Origin: Candidatus Zixiibacteriota bacterium
GTDB lineage: Bacteria > Zixibacteria > MSB-5A5 > GN15 > PGXB01
Reading direction: 5' to 3'
DNA: 64,000 bases
NCBI GenBank assembly: GCA_016933955.1
Contig: JAFGTT010000015.1
Coordinates: 62,001-126,000 of the forward strand
Positions within the stretch are counted from its first letter, which is position 1. Every line of letters begins with the position of its first letter. This document shows, in pieces, positions 23,709-32,992 of this stretch. Both the position numbers and the translations under genes were made by a program. The notes under the pieces were generated by a model. That model was not told the DNA's origin and made no database searches. It saw nothing but the letters and a program-made list of their open reading frames with translations.

Positions 23709-25454
23709 ATGCCCCGAAAAATTAGTCTTGAAATCGCACTAACCCTGCTGATATTGGGCCAGAATGTTTTGGCTATTGACAACTATAAAAAATATGACCG
23801 TTCGCCCGAAATGGAAGATTATATCACTATTTCATTCAATGATGACCTGATAACGCTGACCATTTACGGTGATGATACGACCGCTGTTACAACCTTCAGT
23901 CGCGGAGATATCAATCGATCGGAATCAGGGATATCTATCAAGGGGCAATCCCTTTTGACAGCTGATGGGTTCATAATTGGCAATCACGTCTACAGCCCGG
24001 ATCAAATCGACGATGTCAGTATATCGACTGAGGAAAATAAAACGGATATATATTTTCGTAAAAGAAGCGAATCTTCATCAAATCAATTTCGAAACCGCAG
24101 AAAAAATCTAATAACTTCCTTTGAACAAGCCATTGTCTCGGATAGCGATTTTATCCGCGGCGCCGTGGTCGGACTCGGGGCGGATATTAAAATTGACGGC
24201 GAAGTGAATGAAGATGTCATTTCCCTTTTCGGGAATATTGAGATCGACGAAAAAGCTGTTATCAGGGGCGATATTATTGCTCTTGACGGCCAGGTGAAAG
24301 CCGATCGGGGAGCCACCATTTATGGTGGAATAATAGCCTCGGGGAATAAGGGCCGGATACGATTAGGCCGGCATCAATTCTGGCATGATGGTGACAAGGA
24401 ATTTTATCCGATCTTTAAGTTCGATTATAACCGTGTTGACGGAGCGACGCCGCATCTCGGGATAGGTTTTGCGTCGGAAGACTCCTCCCTGCCCCGAATT
24501 GAAATATACGCCGGCTATGGCTTTTCCTCCGAAAGCTGGCGTTATGTTGTGGACCTGGAGCAGTCCTTTTTTATTCCCCAACCCCTAACCATCGGAGGAA
24601 CTATATATAAACGTTTGGCCTCCGATGATGACTGGATTATATCCGATCTGCATAATACCATCTTTGCCCTTCTGGCGACGGAAGATTATAAGGATTTTTA
24701 TGAAACCGAAGGCGGTTACGGTTTCATCCGGTCTGTTCCCGTTAATAATTTGCAGGTGGAATTGGGAATTCGGATCGAGAAATATCACTGGCTGGATGCG
24801 CACGGTGATTTGTGGTCGATGTTCGGCGGCAGTAAGCGTTTCCCGGAAAACTATGCCTCCATCTCGGGACCTGATCGATCTCAAATGATCAATCAACTCG
24901 ATCGGGCAGAGGTTTCCGCCCTGATTGGCAGGTTTGACTATGACAACAGCCGCGATCAGGATAAGTATGAAACTTCGTTCTGGAAGGGATATGGAGAGGT
25001 CGAATGGTTACCCGGTGAATGGAACGATGATTTTGTATATACGCGATACCGGATCCGGCTCGGCCATTACCAGGTGGTTAGCCGTCAGACCGGTCTGTAC
25101 CTCGGTGCCGTGTATGGTCATGCCAACGGTAATTTACCAATCAATAAAATATTCTATATCGGCGGCATAAATACTCTTCTGGGCTACCGGCACAAGGAAT
25201 TCTACGGGAACGAATTCTGGCTCGGGGATATTGAATATGCCATAAGATTCCCCAATACCGATCTGACGGGATGGCTGTTTTACAATATCGGACAGATGGC
25301 CAAAGAAACAGGAAAACTGGGTGATGCTGAAGTAAAAAATTCGCTCGGGATAGGTCTTTCGCTGGGAGACAATATCCGTCTGGATCTCGCCAAACGTCTC
25401 GACCGATCCGACTCGACTTTTAAAATCCATGTCCGTCTTGGACTTAACTTTTAA
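23709..25454 (+). CDS. Surface beta-barrel protein with bactofilin-like passenger
   Basis: A protein of 581 residues. The signal peptide ends near residue 22 (LLILGQNVLA). Residues 140-215 have short hydrophobic repeats, GAVVGLGADIKIDGEVNEDV and EIDEKAVIRGDIIALDGQV, like bactofilin or polymer-forming beta-helices. From about 240 to the terminal aromatic (LGLNF) it reads as a barrel of alternating residues. FYIGGINTLLGYRHKEFYGN resembles the conserved late strand of Omp85-type barrels. It should sit in the outer membrane. No POTRA domain is visible. It starts 70 bases after the Nudix gene. Confidence 0.7.
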   Translation: MPRKISLEIALTLLILGQNVLAIDNYKKYDRSPEMEDYITISFNDDLITLTIYGDDTTAVTTFSRGDINRSESGISIKGQSLLTADGFIIGNHVYSPDQIDDVSISTEENKTDIYFRKRSESSSNQFRNRRKNLITSFEQAIVSDSDFIRGAVVGLGADIKIDGEVNEDVISLFGNIEIDEKAVIRGDIIALDGQVKADRGATIYGGIIASGNKGRIRLGRHQFWHDGDKEFYPIFKFDYNRVDGATPHLGIGFASEDSSLPRIEIYAGYGFSSESWRYVVDLEQSFFIPQPLTIGGTIYKRLASDDDWIISDLHNTIFALLATEDYKDFYETEGGYGFIRSVPVNNLQVELGIRIEKYHWLDAHGDLWSMFGGSKRFPENYASISGPDRSQMINQLDRAEVSALIGRFDYDNSRDQDKYETSFWKGYGEVEWLPGEWNDDFVYTRYRIRLGHYQVVSRQTGLYLGAVYGHANGNLPINKIFYIGGINTLLGYRHKEFYGNEFWLGDIEYAIRFPNTDLTGWLFYNIGQMAKETGKLGDAEVKNSLGIGLSLGDNIRLDLAKRLDRSDSTFKIHVRLGLNF

Positions 25455-25524
25455 TCGCGGAGTCAGATAACCGCGCCGCTCATAGATTTTCCGACTTCAG
25501 GAAGAATACCTAATCTGCAACCGG

Positions 25525-25548
25525 GTCTCAAAAAAGGCCCGTTATTAT
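25525..25548 (+). terminator. Possible weak terminator
   Basis: CGGG and CCCG flank an A-rich loop, followed by TTATTAT, about 65 bases after the barrel-protein stop. The stem is short, so the call is tentative. Confidence 0.3.
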
Positions 25549-25628
25549 CTATCCCTCGCAATTCATAAAGTCAACCATATATCTGCCGATAAGATAATGA
25601 GATAACAACATCTAAGCGGTTGAGCGAT

Positions 25629-27452
25629 ATGGAAAAAAAAGACGAAAATACCCTGGATTATTCCTCCAACCTTTTTCTTGATTCTTATCATGAGGAATTC
25701 GAAGCGGATACCGAAAAAATTAAAGTCCCCGACACCAGCGACGTTCTGGCCGAAATGGAAGCGGCTTTGAATGAAATCGCGGAAGATAATCCCCGAATTG
25801 AGGCCGACTCCATTACCGGGAATAAAGCCTCCAATGATCTTAAAGCCGTTCTGCAGGTCTCTCTGGCTATAAACTCCTCGCTGGTTCTGGAGGATCTTCT
25901 CCAAATCGTTATGAAAAAAGCCATCGAATTGCTGGCTGCCGAGCGCGGTTTTATCATGCTTCTCGATGAGACCGACGAATTGCAGTTTAAAACCGCCTAT
26001 AATCTCTGCAAAGAAACCATGGCCGATGAGGATTTCCGGATATCCAATTCAATCGCCGACGAGGTGGCCGCAACCGGGAAATCCGTTTATACCTCCGATG
26101 CTCTTTCGGATGAACGCTTCGCCAAACAGCAGTCGGTGGTAGAACTGCATTTACGATCGATCATGTGCGTCCCCCTGAAAATAAAAAGCAGGGTCATAGG
26201 TATCATATATCTGGATAATTCATCTCAGGCCAAGCTGTTTCTAAAATCCGACCTGTATCTTTTTGAAATGTTGGCCCAGCAGGCCGCTCATGCCATTCAC
26301 AATGCCATGCTGTACTACCAGCTTCTTGATTTGAAAAAATTCAATGAAAAAGTCATCAACAACTCCCCGGTCGGTGTCTTTGTTATCGATTACAGGTACA
26401 ACCTCGTATCCATCAACGACGCTGCCCTGGCCGTCCTCGACAAGAATCGGGATGGCATCGAGTTGTTAAATGTCGGTAAAACCGCTTCGAACTTCTTCGA
26501 TCTGGTCCCGGATAAGGAAATCTATAAGTGGCAAAAAATGATCGACACGGCCATGGAAACTCACGAACCGTTCGAGGAAGCCAGATACTTTCACAATACC
26601 GGTTACGGAGAAAAAGTCCTGTCCGTCAAAATCTCTCCGATCAATAAAATCCCTCATGGCGGCGACGGACTTATCCTGGTGATCGAAGATATCACTGAAA
26701 AAGTCATCATGGAAAAATATGTTATTCTTTCTGAAAAACTGGTGGCCCGGGGCGAAATGGCGGCTTCAATCGGACATGAACTCAACAATTACCTGGCCAT
26801 TATTGCCAATAATGCCGAACTGCTCTCCTATAATCTCGAAAAAGAACGCGATGACAAAGCCCGATTCAATTCGCAGCAAATTGTCGAAAATATTTCCAAG
26901 ATGAAGCGTTTTACCGATGGCCTGATGGATTTCTCCAAGCTTGAAACGGAAATTATCGTTTATGATATCAGGCGCCTGATCGAGGAATTACTTTTCTCCC
27001 TGAAAGCTCAATCGCGCTTCAGGCAGGTCGAGTTCTCGCTCGATTTCGACAGTAAAATTCCCGAAATCGAAATCGATGTCGGCCAGGTTCAGCAAGTCCT
27101 CCTAAATCTTCTTAATAACGCGGCCGACGCCATCAGCGAACGCGAAAAACTGGAAATCCAGAACGGCAACCATGATTTCACGAAAAGGATTTCGCTAAAG
27201 GTAAAAAACGATCCGGCCGATTCCAGCGTCAAAATCATGATAACCGATAATGGAATCGGTATCAGTGAGAAAAATCTGTCAAAAATCTTCCAGCTTCATT
27301 TCACCACCAAGAAAACCGGTCATGGCCTCGGCCTGGCCAATTGCAAAACGATTATTAAAAACCATCAGGGTGATATCACTTTGACATCAAAAGAGGGCGA
27401 AGGAACGACTTTTACGATTTTGTTGCCGGAAAAACAACTTCAAGCTCTTTGA
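25629..27452 (+). CDS. GAF-PAS sensor histidine kinase
   Basis: Cytosolic kinase of 607 residues. A GAF domain spans about residues 60-235 (QVSLAINSSLVLEDLLQIVM onward), then a PAS domain (FNEKVINNSPVGVFVIDYRY) to about 365. The HisKA-like helix has the phospho-acceptor His in ASIGHELNNYLAII. The GHKL domain has N box QVLLNLLNNAADAI, G1 DNGIGISE and G2 GHGLGLANC. I prefer the ATG at 25629; a TTG nine bases earlier is possible. There is no receiver domain and no adjacent response regulator. The Ser/Thr kinase gene starts three bases after the stop. Confidence 0.92.
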   Translation: MEKKDENTLDYSSNLFLDSYHEEFEADTEKIKVPDTSDVLAEMEAALNEIAEDNPRIEADSITGNKASNDLKAVLQVSLAINSSLVLEDLLQIVMKKAIELLAAERGFIMLLDETDELQFKTAYNLCKETMADEDFRISNSIADEVAATGKSVYTSDALSDERFAKQQSVVELHLRSIMCVPLKIKSRVIGIIYLDNSSQAKLFLKSDLYLFEMLAQQAAHAIHNAMLYYQLLDLKKFNEKVINNSPVGVFVIDYRYNLVSINDAALAVLDKNRDGIELLNVGKTASNFFDLVPDKEIYKWQKMIDTAMETHEPFEEARYFHNTGYGEKVLSVKISPINKIPHGGDGLILVIEDITEKVIMEKYVILSEKLVARGEMAASIGHELNNYLAIIANNAELLSYNLEKERDDKARFNSQQIVENISKMKRFTDGLMDFSKLETEIIVYDIRRLIEELLFSLKAQSRFRQVEFSLDFDSKIPEIEIDVGQVQQVLLNLLNNAADAISEREKLEIQNGNHDFTKRISLKVKNDPADSSVKIMITDNGIGISEKNLSKIFQLHFTTKKTGHGLGLANCKTIIKNHQGDITLTSKEGEGTTFTILLPEKQLQAL

Positions 27453-27455
27453 TTT

Positions 27456-30400
27456 ATGACTGCTGAAGGTTTGACACCGGGTAATTATATTATTGATCGG
27501 ATCCTGGGATCGGGAGGAACTGCCAGGGTACACCTTGCCCGTAAAAAGAATAACAACCGCCCCCTCGCTTTTAAGACCATCCTGAATAATATTCCCGAAG
27601 ATATCAATCAGTTTATCGCTCTCATTAATCGCGAAAACAGCCTGATCGGCGGCCTGTCCTACCCCGGTCTGGTCAGAATCATGGAAATAAACACCGAAAA
27701 TTCAAGCACTCCTTATATTATATTGGAATATTGCCCCGGATTGACTCTTGATGTTATCCCGATCATCGACGACCATCATATATTTCTGAATGTCCTTTCC
27801 GCTCTTTCAATCAACCTGTACTATCTCAGGCTGGCGGGGATTTACCACGGCGACATCAAACCGCAGAACATTTTCCTGACCGGCCGGATCGACGATTATG
27901 CCGGTTCCACTTTGCGATATACGAAAATCTCCGATTTCTCTCTGGCACGGCGGGACACCGAGAATAAGGATTCCCGCCTGGGAATCGGCACCGTCGGCTA
28001 TATGGCCCCGGAGACAATCGATTCCGGAATTCTTGACCATCGATCCGACCTTTTTGCCTGCGGGGTGGTGGCCTATCAACTGGCAACCGGACAACATCCC
28101 TTCCTGAATCATGAAACCGACCCGGTTCGCATCAATGCCGCGGTCAAAGAACAGGAGCCTCCCGAACCAAACCGTATTCGGCCGAACCTGGATAAAGCCA
28201 TTTCGAATACCATCATGACCCTGCTTCATAAATCTCCGAAATTCCGGCCAACCGATGGTTATTCGCTGTGTGAGTACTTAGAAAAACTCGGGGCGACCTT
28301 TCCGTTCCGAAAATGCATACGTCCCAAACACATCCTGGAAATTATGGCCGGGAAGACAACCAACGAGATTCTCGCGTCCGCCCCCCTGACAATGGATGCA
28401 CCCATTCGAGAAACCCTTTTGGAATACTGTGGAAATCAGCAATCCCGTCTGAGAAATATTCTGGAAATTAATTTTCAAATGGGTCGGCTGCAATGGTCGA
28501 ACGGAAAGCTGGGATTTTCCTGTCCGCCTGCGGGAATAATATTCCCTAACCGACTTCGCAAACTTGACCGCATCCGGTTCCATTCCCTTCCCTATTCCAG
28601 GAAAAAGAAAATCGTCCTGACTGCTCTAACCGGGGATATTCCCCGGGCCATGTCGATCGGCATCATCAGCGAAAAAGACGTGACGGAATTCGTAACTCGC
28701 CCTCTTCTTAATTATGCCCGCCACGGTTTATCGGATACCACCGTCAGACGATTCGCCGGTAAACTGGCCGATTACGCCCTGGAAACGTACCTGGATGATA
28801 TTCTCGCCGCCGGCTTATTCATCAAAGCCGGCAATATCGAGCGGGGATTTTCCGTCACCATCGACGCCGCCAACAAATTGATCAATGACAATAAAAACGA
28901 CCAGGCGCTGGAGCTATTGCAATCAATGGCCGACCTTTGCCGCCTCGAGAACGACCGGGAGCATCTGGCTCGTATCCTGATGGAAATCGGGGACATCGAA
29001 AAAATGATCGGTGATACCGATCGGGCCGGCAAAACCTATTATGAAATAATCAATCTCTATAAGAACCTTCCGCCCGACCGGCTACTGGCCGAAACCTATA
29101 AAGATCTCGGCGATCTCTATAAATTAAAAAGAGACTATGCCCGAGGTATCGAAGCTCTTTTGGAAGCAAAGAAAATTTATGGGACTCTGGATGATCAACT
29201 GGAACTATCGCATACTCTGAATAACATGGGTAATATCTATACTATCAGTAGCCAATTTCGAAAAGCCCTGAAAAGCTATTTTGCGGCTCTGAAAATCCAG
29301 CGTCGGCTCGATGCCAAGGCGGATATGGCCAGCACTCTTAATAATATCGGCAGCGTATGCTACTTCCAGGGAAGGCTCAAACGGAGTTCACGACTATTGG
29401 AACAGACTCTGGAATTATTGCGGAGAATCGGCAATGCCATCGAGATCGCCCGGACTCTTAATAATCTCGGTTATGTTCTTTATGAACTGGGTGAATGTGA
29501 TCGTGCTCTGGAGTACCTGAACGAATCATCGCAATTAAATCGCAAGATCGGCAGTAAAAAAGAACTTCTTTTTAACCTGGAAAATTTGACTCTGGTCATG
29601 CTGGGCGCCGGTCAGCTGAAGGAATCAATCGCTTATATAAAGGAAGCCCTGTCCTTGGCCGACGATTTAAACGACGAACAGATGACGGCTGTTTTTCTGA
29701 CCTCAATGGCTGTTGCTCAAATGAAAATGGGATTTTACGGACGGGCCTATCAGAACTTTCAGAAAGCCGTCGGGATATATGAAAAAATCGACGACAGCAA
29801 TTCCTACATCACCTGTCTGGTTGAATTAGCCGGATTGTTTTTCAAACTGAATCAACGGGAACAGGCATCCCAATTCGCCTATAAAGGCAAGAATCTGGCT
29901 GAAAAATCGGGGAATAAAAAAGGTGTTATCCAAACCAACCTTATTCTCGGAGAAATAGCGGGAGATATCGAAATCTTGAAAGAATCACTGAATCTGGCCG
30001 TTCCCCTGCATTCTCCGATTACCACCAATCAAATAATGCTCCGTCTGGCCGCCTCGTATCTGCAAAAGGGCGAAATAGAAAACGCCCGGAATACACTGGA
30101 GCAATTATCCGAGTATTTTGGTGATGGGCATTCCAATCTTGATAATGCCAATTATTATAATATGTGGGGAAAAATCAGCGGATCATTGAATAACGGAACC
30201 GAGGCCCGGCGCTATTTTGAAAAGGCTATCCGCCTGGCGTCCGATTCGCACCTTATTCTGGAAAAAATTGATGCCCTATCCGCATTAGGCAAATTATGTT
30301 TTGAAAACCGGGATTTCGAAGAATCTTATCGCTTCTATAAAGAGGCGGTGGGTTCAATCAGAACAATAGCGGCGGATATTAAGGAAGAACGTTACCGCAG

Positions 30401-30494
30401 GACTTTTCTGGAAAACGAATGCATCATTTATGTTTCGACGGCAGTCAAAAAGCTGGGAGAAATCCTCTCACAAAAAAAGAAGGCAGACCAATAA
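27456..30494 (+). CDS. Ser/Thr protein kinase with long TPR region
   Basis: A protein of 1012 residues. The Hanks kinase domain covers about 1-280: loop ILGSGGTARVHLA, the ATP Lys in LAFKTI, catalytic loop HGDIKPQN (HGD in place of HRD), DFS in place of DFG, and APE in YMAPETI. From about residue 450 to 980 there are many TPR units (such as LSHTLNNMGNIYTISSQF and ARTLNNLGYVLYELGECD). There is no membrane helix. It is in one operon with the histidine kinase, three bases away, suggesting joint signalling. It ends at a bidirectional terminator. Confidence 0.92.
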   Translation: MTAEGLTPGNYIIDRILGSGGTARVHLARKKNNNRPLAFKTILNNIPEDINQFIALINRENSLIGGLSYPGLVRIMEINTENSSTPYIILEYCPGLTLDVIPIIDDHHIFLNVLSALSINLYYLRLAGIYHGDIKPQNIFLTGRIDDYAGSTLRYTKISDFSLARRDTENKDSRLGIGTVGYMAPETIDSGILDHRSDLFACGVVAYQLATGQHPFLNHETDPVRINAAVKEQEPPEPNRIRPNLDKAISNTIMTLLHKSPKFRPTDGYSLCEYLEKLGATFPFRKCIRPKHILEIMAGKTTNEILASAPLTMDAPIRETLLEYCGNQQSRLRNILEINFQMGRLQWSNGKLGFSCPPAGIIFPNRLRKLDRIRFHSLPYSRKKKIVLTALTGDIPRAMSIGIISEKDVTEFVTRPLLNYARHGLSDTTVRRFAGKLADYALETYLDDILAAGLFIKAGNIERGFSVTIDAANKLINDNKNDQALELLQSMADLCRLENDREHLARILMEIGDIEKMIGDTDRAGKTYYEIINLYKNLPPDRLLAETYKDLGDLYKLKRDYARGIEALLEAKKIYGTLDDQLELSHTLNNMGNIYTISSQFRKALKSYFAALKIQRRLDAKADMASTLNNIGSVCYFQGRLKRSSRLLEQTLELLRRIGNAIEIARTLNNLGYVLYELGECDRALEYLNESSQLNRKIGSKKELLFNLENLTLVMLGAGQLKESIAYIKEALSLADDLNDEQMTAVFLTSMAVAQMKMGFYGRAYQNFQKAVGIYEKIDDSNSYITCLVELAGLFFKLNQREQASQFAYKGKNLAEKSGNKKGVIQTNLILGEIAGDIEILKESLNLAVPLHSPITTNQIMLRLAASYLQKGEIENARNTLEQLSEYFGDGHSNLDNANYYNMWGKISGSLNNGTEARRYFEKAIRLASDSHLILEKIDALSALGKLCFENRDFEESYRFYKEAVGSIRTIAADIKEERYRRTFLENECIIYVSTAVKKLGEILSQKKKADQ

Positions 30495-30511
30495 AATGGC
30501 CGGCCTTCTTT
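30472..30511. terminator. Bidirectional terminator
   Basis: AAAGAAGGC (30476-30484) pairs with GCCTTCTTT (30503-30511). The plus side ends with a short T-run and serves the Ser/Thr kinase gene. The minus side has seven Ts (30472-30478) and would end the 22-residue peptide gene. Confidence 0.7.
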
Positions 30512-30527
30512 TCAACTTCCAAAGGAG

Positions 30528-30596
30528 TTATTGCCCGCCAAGACTGATTCCAGCAGGGGCGATTTTCTCCTCCAGTTTTTCGATGGTCAATTTCAT
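30528..30596 (-). CDS. 22-residue peptide gene
   Basis: A short ORF with unusually strong signals. ATG at 30596 follows a near-perfect AAAGGAGG (30605-30612 region), with seven bases of spacing, and the stop is followed by a terminator with seven Ts. The peptide starts MKLTIEKLEEK, has IAPAGIS in the middle and ends LGGQ, with a charged helix-like first half and a small Gly-rich tail. The L-E-E-K-I-A-P string resembles a motif I recall at the start of exported or short proteins in planctomycete-like genomes; this is memory only. Role unknown: leader peptide, signal or precursor are all possible. Confidence 0.55.
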   Translation of the reverse strand: MKLTIEKLEEKIAPAGISLGGQ

Positions 30597-30635
30597 TCAC
30601 CCACCTCCTTTGAAGCTGTTGATTAATAAAGAAAT

Positions 30636-30656
30636 CCCGGCTTTCCGGGCTTTTTT
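30636..30656 (+). terminator. Short hairpin with T-run upstream of the peptide gene
   Basis: CCCGG (30636-30640), loop CTTT, CCGGG (30645-30649), then C and six Ts. It is oriented as a plus-strand terminator, possibly a backup for the kinase operon. On the minus strand it would lie in the leader of the peptide gene. Confidence 0.5.
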
Positions 30657-30727
30657 GTTGTCATTCCAGATGTCAGTCGATTTTTCAGGGTCAATCCATT
30701 GACCGTAATTCTCCTTTACTTATTATC

Positions 30728-30756
30728 CAATAAAAGAAATAAACTGGATAAGTCAA
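30728..30756 (-). promoter_or_regulatory. Possible promoter of the peptide gene
   Basis: On the minus strand TTGACT (30751-30756), 17 bases, TTATTG (30728-30733); GATAAT also occurs with poor spacing. The same TTGACT-17-TTATTG pattern precedes the lipoprotein at 38482. GTCAATGGATTGAC, a perfect 6-base inverted repeat, lies in the leader. Confidence 0.35.
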
Positions 30757-30984
30757 GCAGAATTTGCTCATAAGCAAGGCGGCCGGATTCTCCGGAAAAA
30801 CATAATAATCAATATGTGGGGAACAATGACATCAACGAACACAATATGATGTAACGGGTGTTGGAATTTTTGCGATTATTTATTGTATCAAAAATAAATG
30901 ATTCCAAAATCCGTTGGGATTTTTATTTATCTTAACCGTAGCAGAATCGAACCGAAAAAATAACGGTATGTTTTGAAATTATTT
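30757..30984. other. Intergenic stretch with only weak features
   Basis: AT-rich. Apart from a short inverted repeat AAATCC/GGATTT near 30910-30925 followed by Ts on plus, which may help terminate the ClC gene on minus, I see no gene or RNA. Confidence 0.4.
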
Positions 30985-32733
30985 TTATGATTTGTCAAAA
31001 GTCTCGAGTAATTTCTTATTATAATAATGGAATAAATCCTCGCGCCGTAAAACACCAAGGATAATTGTCGGATCGTTCCGATTAACCACTGGCAGCAATT
31101 TATAATCTTTGACCGACATTTTTCTCAAAGCGGTATCAAGATCTTCATCCGGGAAAACGGTCAAATAGTCGGTCGTGGCGACATCCTTGGCAATGACCAG
31201 GTAATCGAGTGTATGTTCCGATAGAATCCCCAGGACATCCTGAAAAGAAAGAATCCCGACAAACCGCCCGGTGCTATCCGTTACCATATGAGTCGTTCCT
31301 CGCGAACCGGCGATGCGATCAAGAATATGGGCCATCGGAGTATCGGCGGGAATGGTATCAAACTTTTCATCCATAATTTCTGCCACCCGGGAACCTTTTA
31401 GAACTGCAGTATCACGCCCGCCCTTAAGAATGATCCCGCGCCGGATAAGTTTCATGGTATATATCGAGGGTTCGTAGATATGCCGCGCCACCAGAGTCGA
31501 AAACACCACCGCCACCATCAGCGGCAAAATAATCCGATAATCACTGGTCATTTCGAAGATAATCAGGATAGCCGTTATCGGGGCGTGGGTAGTGCCTGCC
31601 ACCAGGGCGGCCATACCCACCAGGGCATAGGCGCCTTCGGTAGCCGTTACCATTGGGAATAGGCTATGAGCGAAGAAACCGAACGTGCCTCCCGCTACGG
31701 CGCCGATAAATAAGGATGGGGCGAAAATACCTCCTGAATTTCCCGATCCGAGCGTCAAACTGGTAGCGATAATCTTGAGGAATATTAAAAGCAGGGTGAG
31801 CCATACAATCATATTGCCATAGAGCGTCAGTTTGATTGTCTCATAGCCATCGGCGAAAATTTGCGGGTAATATACCCCGATAATACCAAGCAATAAACCG
31901 CCGATAGCCGGTTTGAGCATGCCGTTGACTTTTATTTTCTCGAATAAATCCTCGGCTTTACCCAAAGAAACCGTAAAGAGAACCGCCACGACGCCACAAA
32001 CCCCGCCCAGAATCATATAAAGGGGCATTTCCCACGCCGAAACCAGGCTGTAGCTGGGAACATCAAAGGCCGGATGATCTCCCAAAAACGTCCTGGTCAG
32101 AACTGAAGCCAGAACCGAGGACAGTAAAACCGGTGAAAAAGTTTTTATTGCAAAATCGCCCATGATGATTTCAAGAGAAAAAATAACTCCCGCGATCGGC
32201 GCATTGAAAACCGCCGAGATACCGGCCGCAGCGCCGCATCCGACCAAAATTTTCACTCTTGACTGGGACATTTTGAACAACTGCCCGATGGTCGATCCGA
32301 TTGCTGAACCGATCTGGACAATCGGTCCCTCGCGACCGGCCGATCCGCCCGAACCGATACATATGGCCGAGGCGATCGCCTTGGCCACTGCGACCCGGGC
32401 CCGGATAACGCCTCCTTTACGAGCCACCGCCAGCATTACTTCAGGAACCCCATGTCCTCTGGCCTCGGCCGCGAATTTATAAACGATCGGACCCACCAGG
32501 ATTCCTCCCGCCATCGGTATCAGTGCTATCCAGTAATCAAAATGGCCGATCAGGTTGGTCAGAGTCGCTTCCGAGGTTTCGAAAAATAATTGCTTGCAGA
32601 ATTCAATCAGTTTAATAAAAGCAATAGCACCCAGCCCGGTTCCCAGACCGACGATGATGGACATGGTGATAAGTATCTGCGTTTCCGAGGGATGATAACG
32701 CAAATGCAGTTTTGACAGGGCATCCTTCAGCAT
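30985..32733 (-). CDS. ClC-family chloride channel or antiporter with CBS domains
   Basis: Integral membrane protein of 582 residues. The selectivity-filter motifs are GSGGSAGREGPIVQIGSA, which keeps the gating Glu (GREGP), and GNSGGIFAPSLFIGA. About ten to twelve hydrophobic helices fill residues 15-425. Two CBS domains follow (about 440-575), such as TIPADTPMAHILDRI and TVFPDEDLDTALRKM, which often bind adenine nucleotides. Whether it is a channel or proton-coupled exchanger cannot be decided here. The gene stands alone and is divergent from the FAD oxidoreductase. Confidence 0.93.
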   Translation of the reverse strand: MLKDALSKLHLRYHPSETQILITMSIIVGLGTGLGAIAFIKLIEFCKQLFFETSEATLTNLIGHFDYWIALIPMAGGILVGPIVYKFAAEARGHGVPEVMLAVARKGGVIRARVAVAKAIASAICIGSGGSAGREGPIVQIGSAIGSTIGQLFKMSQSRVKILVGCGAAAGISAVFNAPIAGVIFSLEIIMGDFAIKTFSPVLLSSVLASVLTRTFLGDHPAFDVPSYSLVSAWEMPLYMILGGVCGVVAVLFTVSLGKAEDLFEKIKVNGMLKPAIGGLLLGIIGVYYPQIFADGYETIKLTLYGNMIVWLTLLLIFLKIIATSLTLGSGNSGGIFAPSLFIGAVAGGTFGFFAHSLFPMVTATEGAYALVGMAALVAGTTHAPITAILIIFEMTSDYRIILPLMVAVVFSTLVARHIYEPSIYTMKLIRRGIILKGGRDTAVLKGSRVAEIMDEKFDTIPADTPMAHILDRIAGSRGTTHMVTDSTGRFVGILSFQDVLGILSEHTLDYLVIAKDVATTDYLTVFPDEDLDTALRKMSVKDYKLLPVVNRNDPTIILGVLRREDLFHYYNKKLLETFDKS

Positions 32734-32899
32734 GGTTCAAAAATTTATTACAAAAAACATATATATCAAGATATTTTTGATATTCAATAATTTATGCCCC
32801 AAATATTATAAAAATACAGACTAAAAGAAGATTAGGAATAATCTTATTCCCGACCATCGGAAGACAGTTCCTTCCCTATGATAAACCCTTCCTTTTTGC

Positions 32900-32953
32900 T
32901 TGACTTATCAGGCAAAGAGGATAAATTGAACATCAGAAAGTGAAAAGTTTCAC
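32900..32953 (+). promoter_or_regulatory. Promoter and operator-like palindrome before the FAD oxidoreductase
   Basis: TTGACT (32900-32905), 16 bases, TAAATT (32922-32927). Six bases past the expected start lies GTGAAAAGTTTCAC (32940-32953), a 6-base inverted repeat placed where a repressor would block elongation. Confidence 0.45.
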
Positions 32954-32992
32954 TATGTTTTTTATGAACTTCAGATACCCGGAGTTGGGAAA

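Noticed and set aside
30531-30626. Plus-strand short ORF (TTG start) after AAAGGAG, opposite the 22-residue peptide gene
   Set aside because: The spacing to the TTG is only three bases and the start is weak. The minus-strand frame has a better ribosome site, an ATG and a T-rich terminator.
30597-30720. Protein-like frame in the leader of the peptide gene on minus
   Set aside because: It has no ATG, GTG or TTG start in frame, and part of its text comes from the hairpin at 30636-30649.
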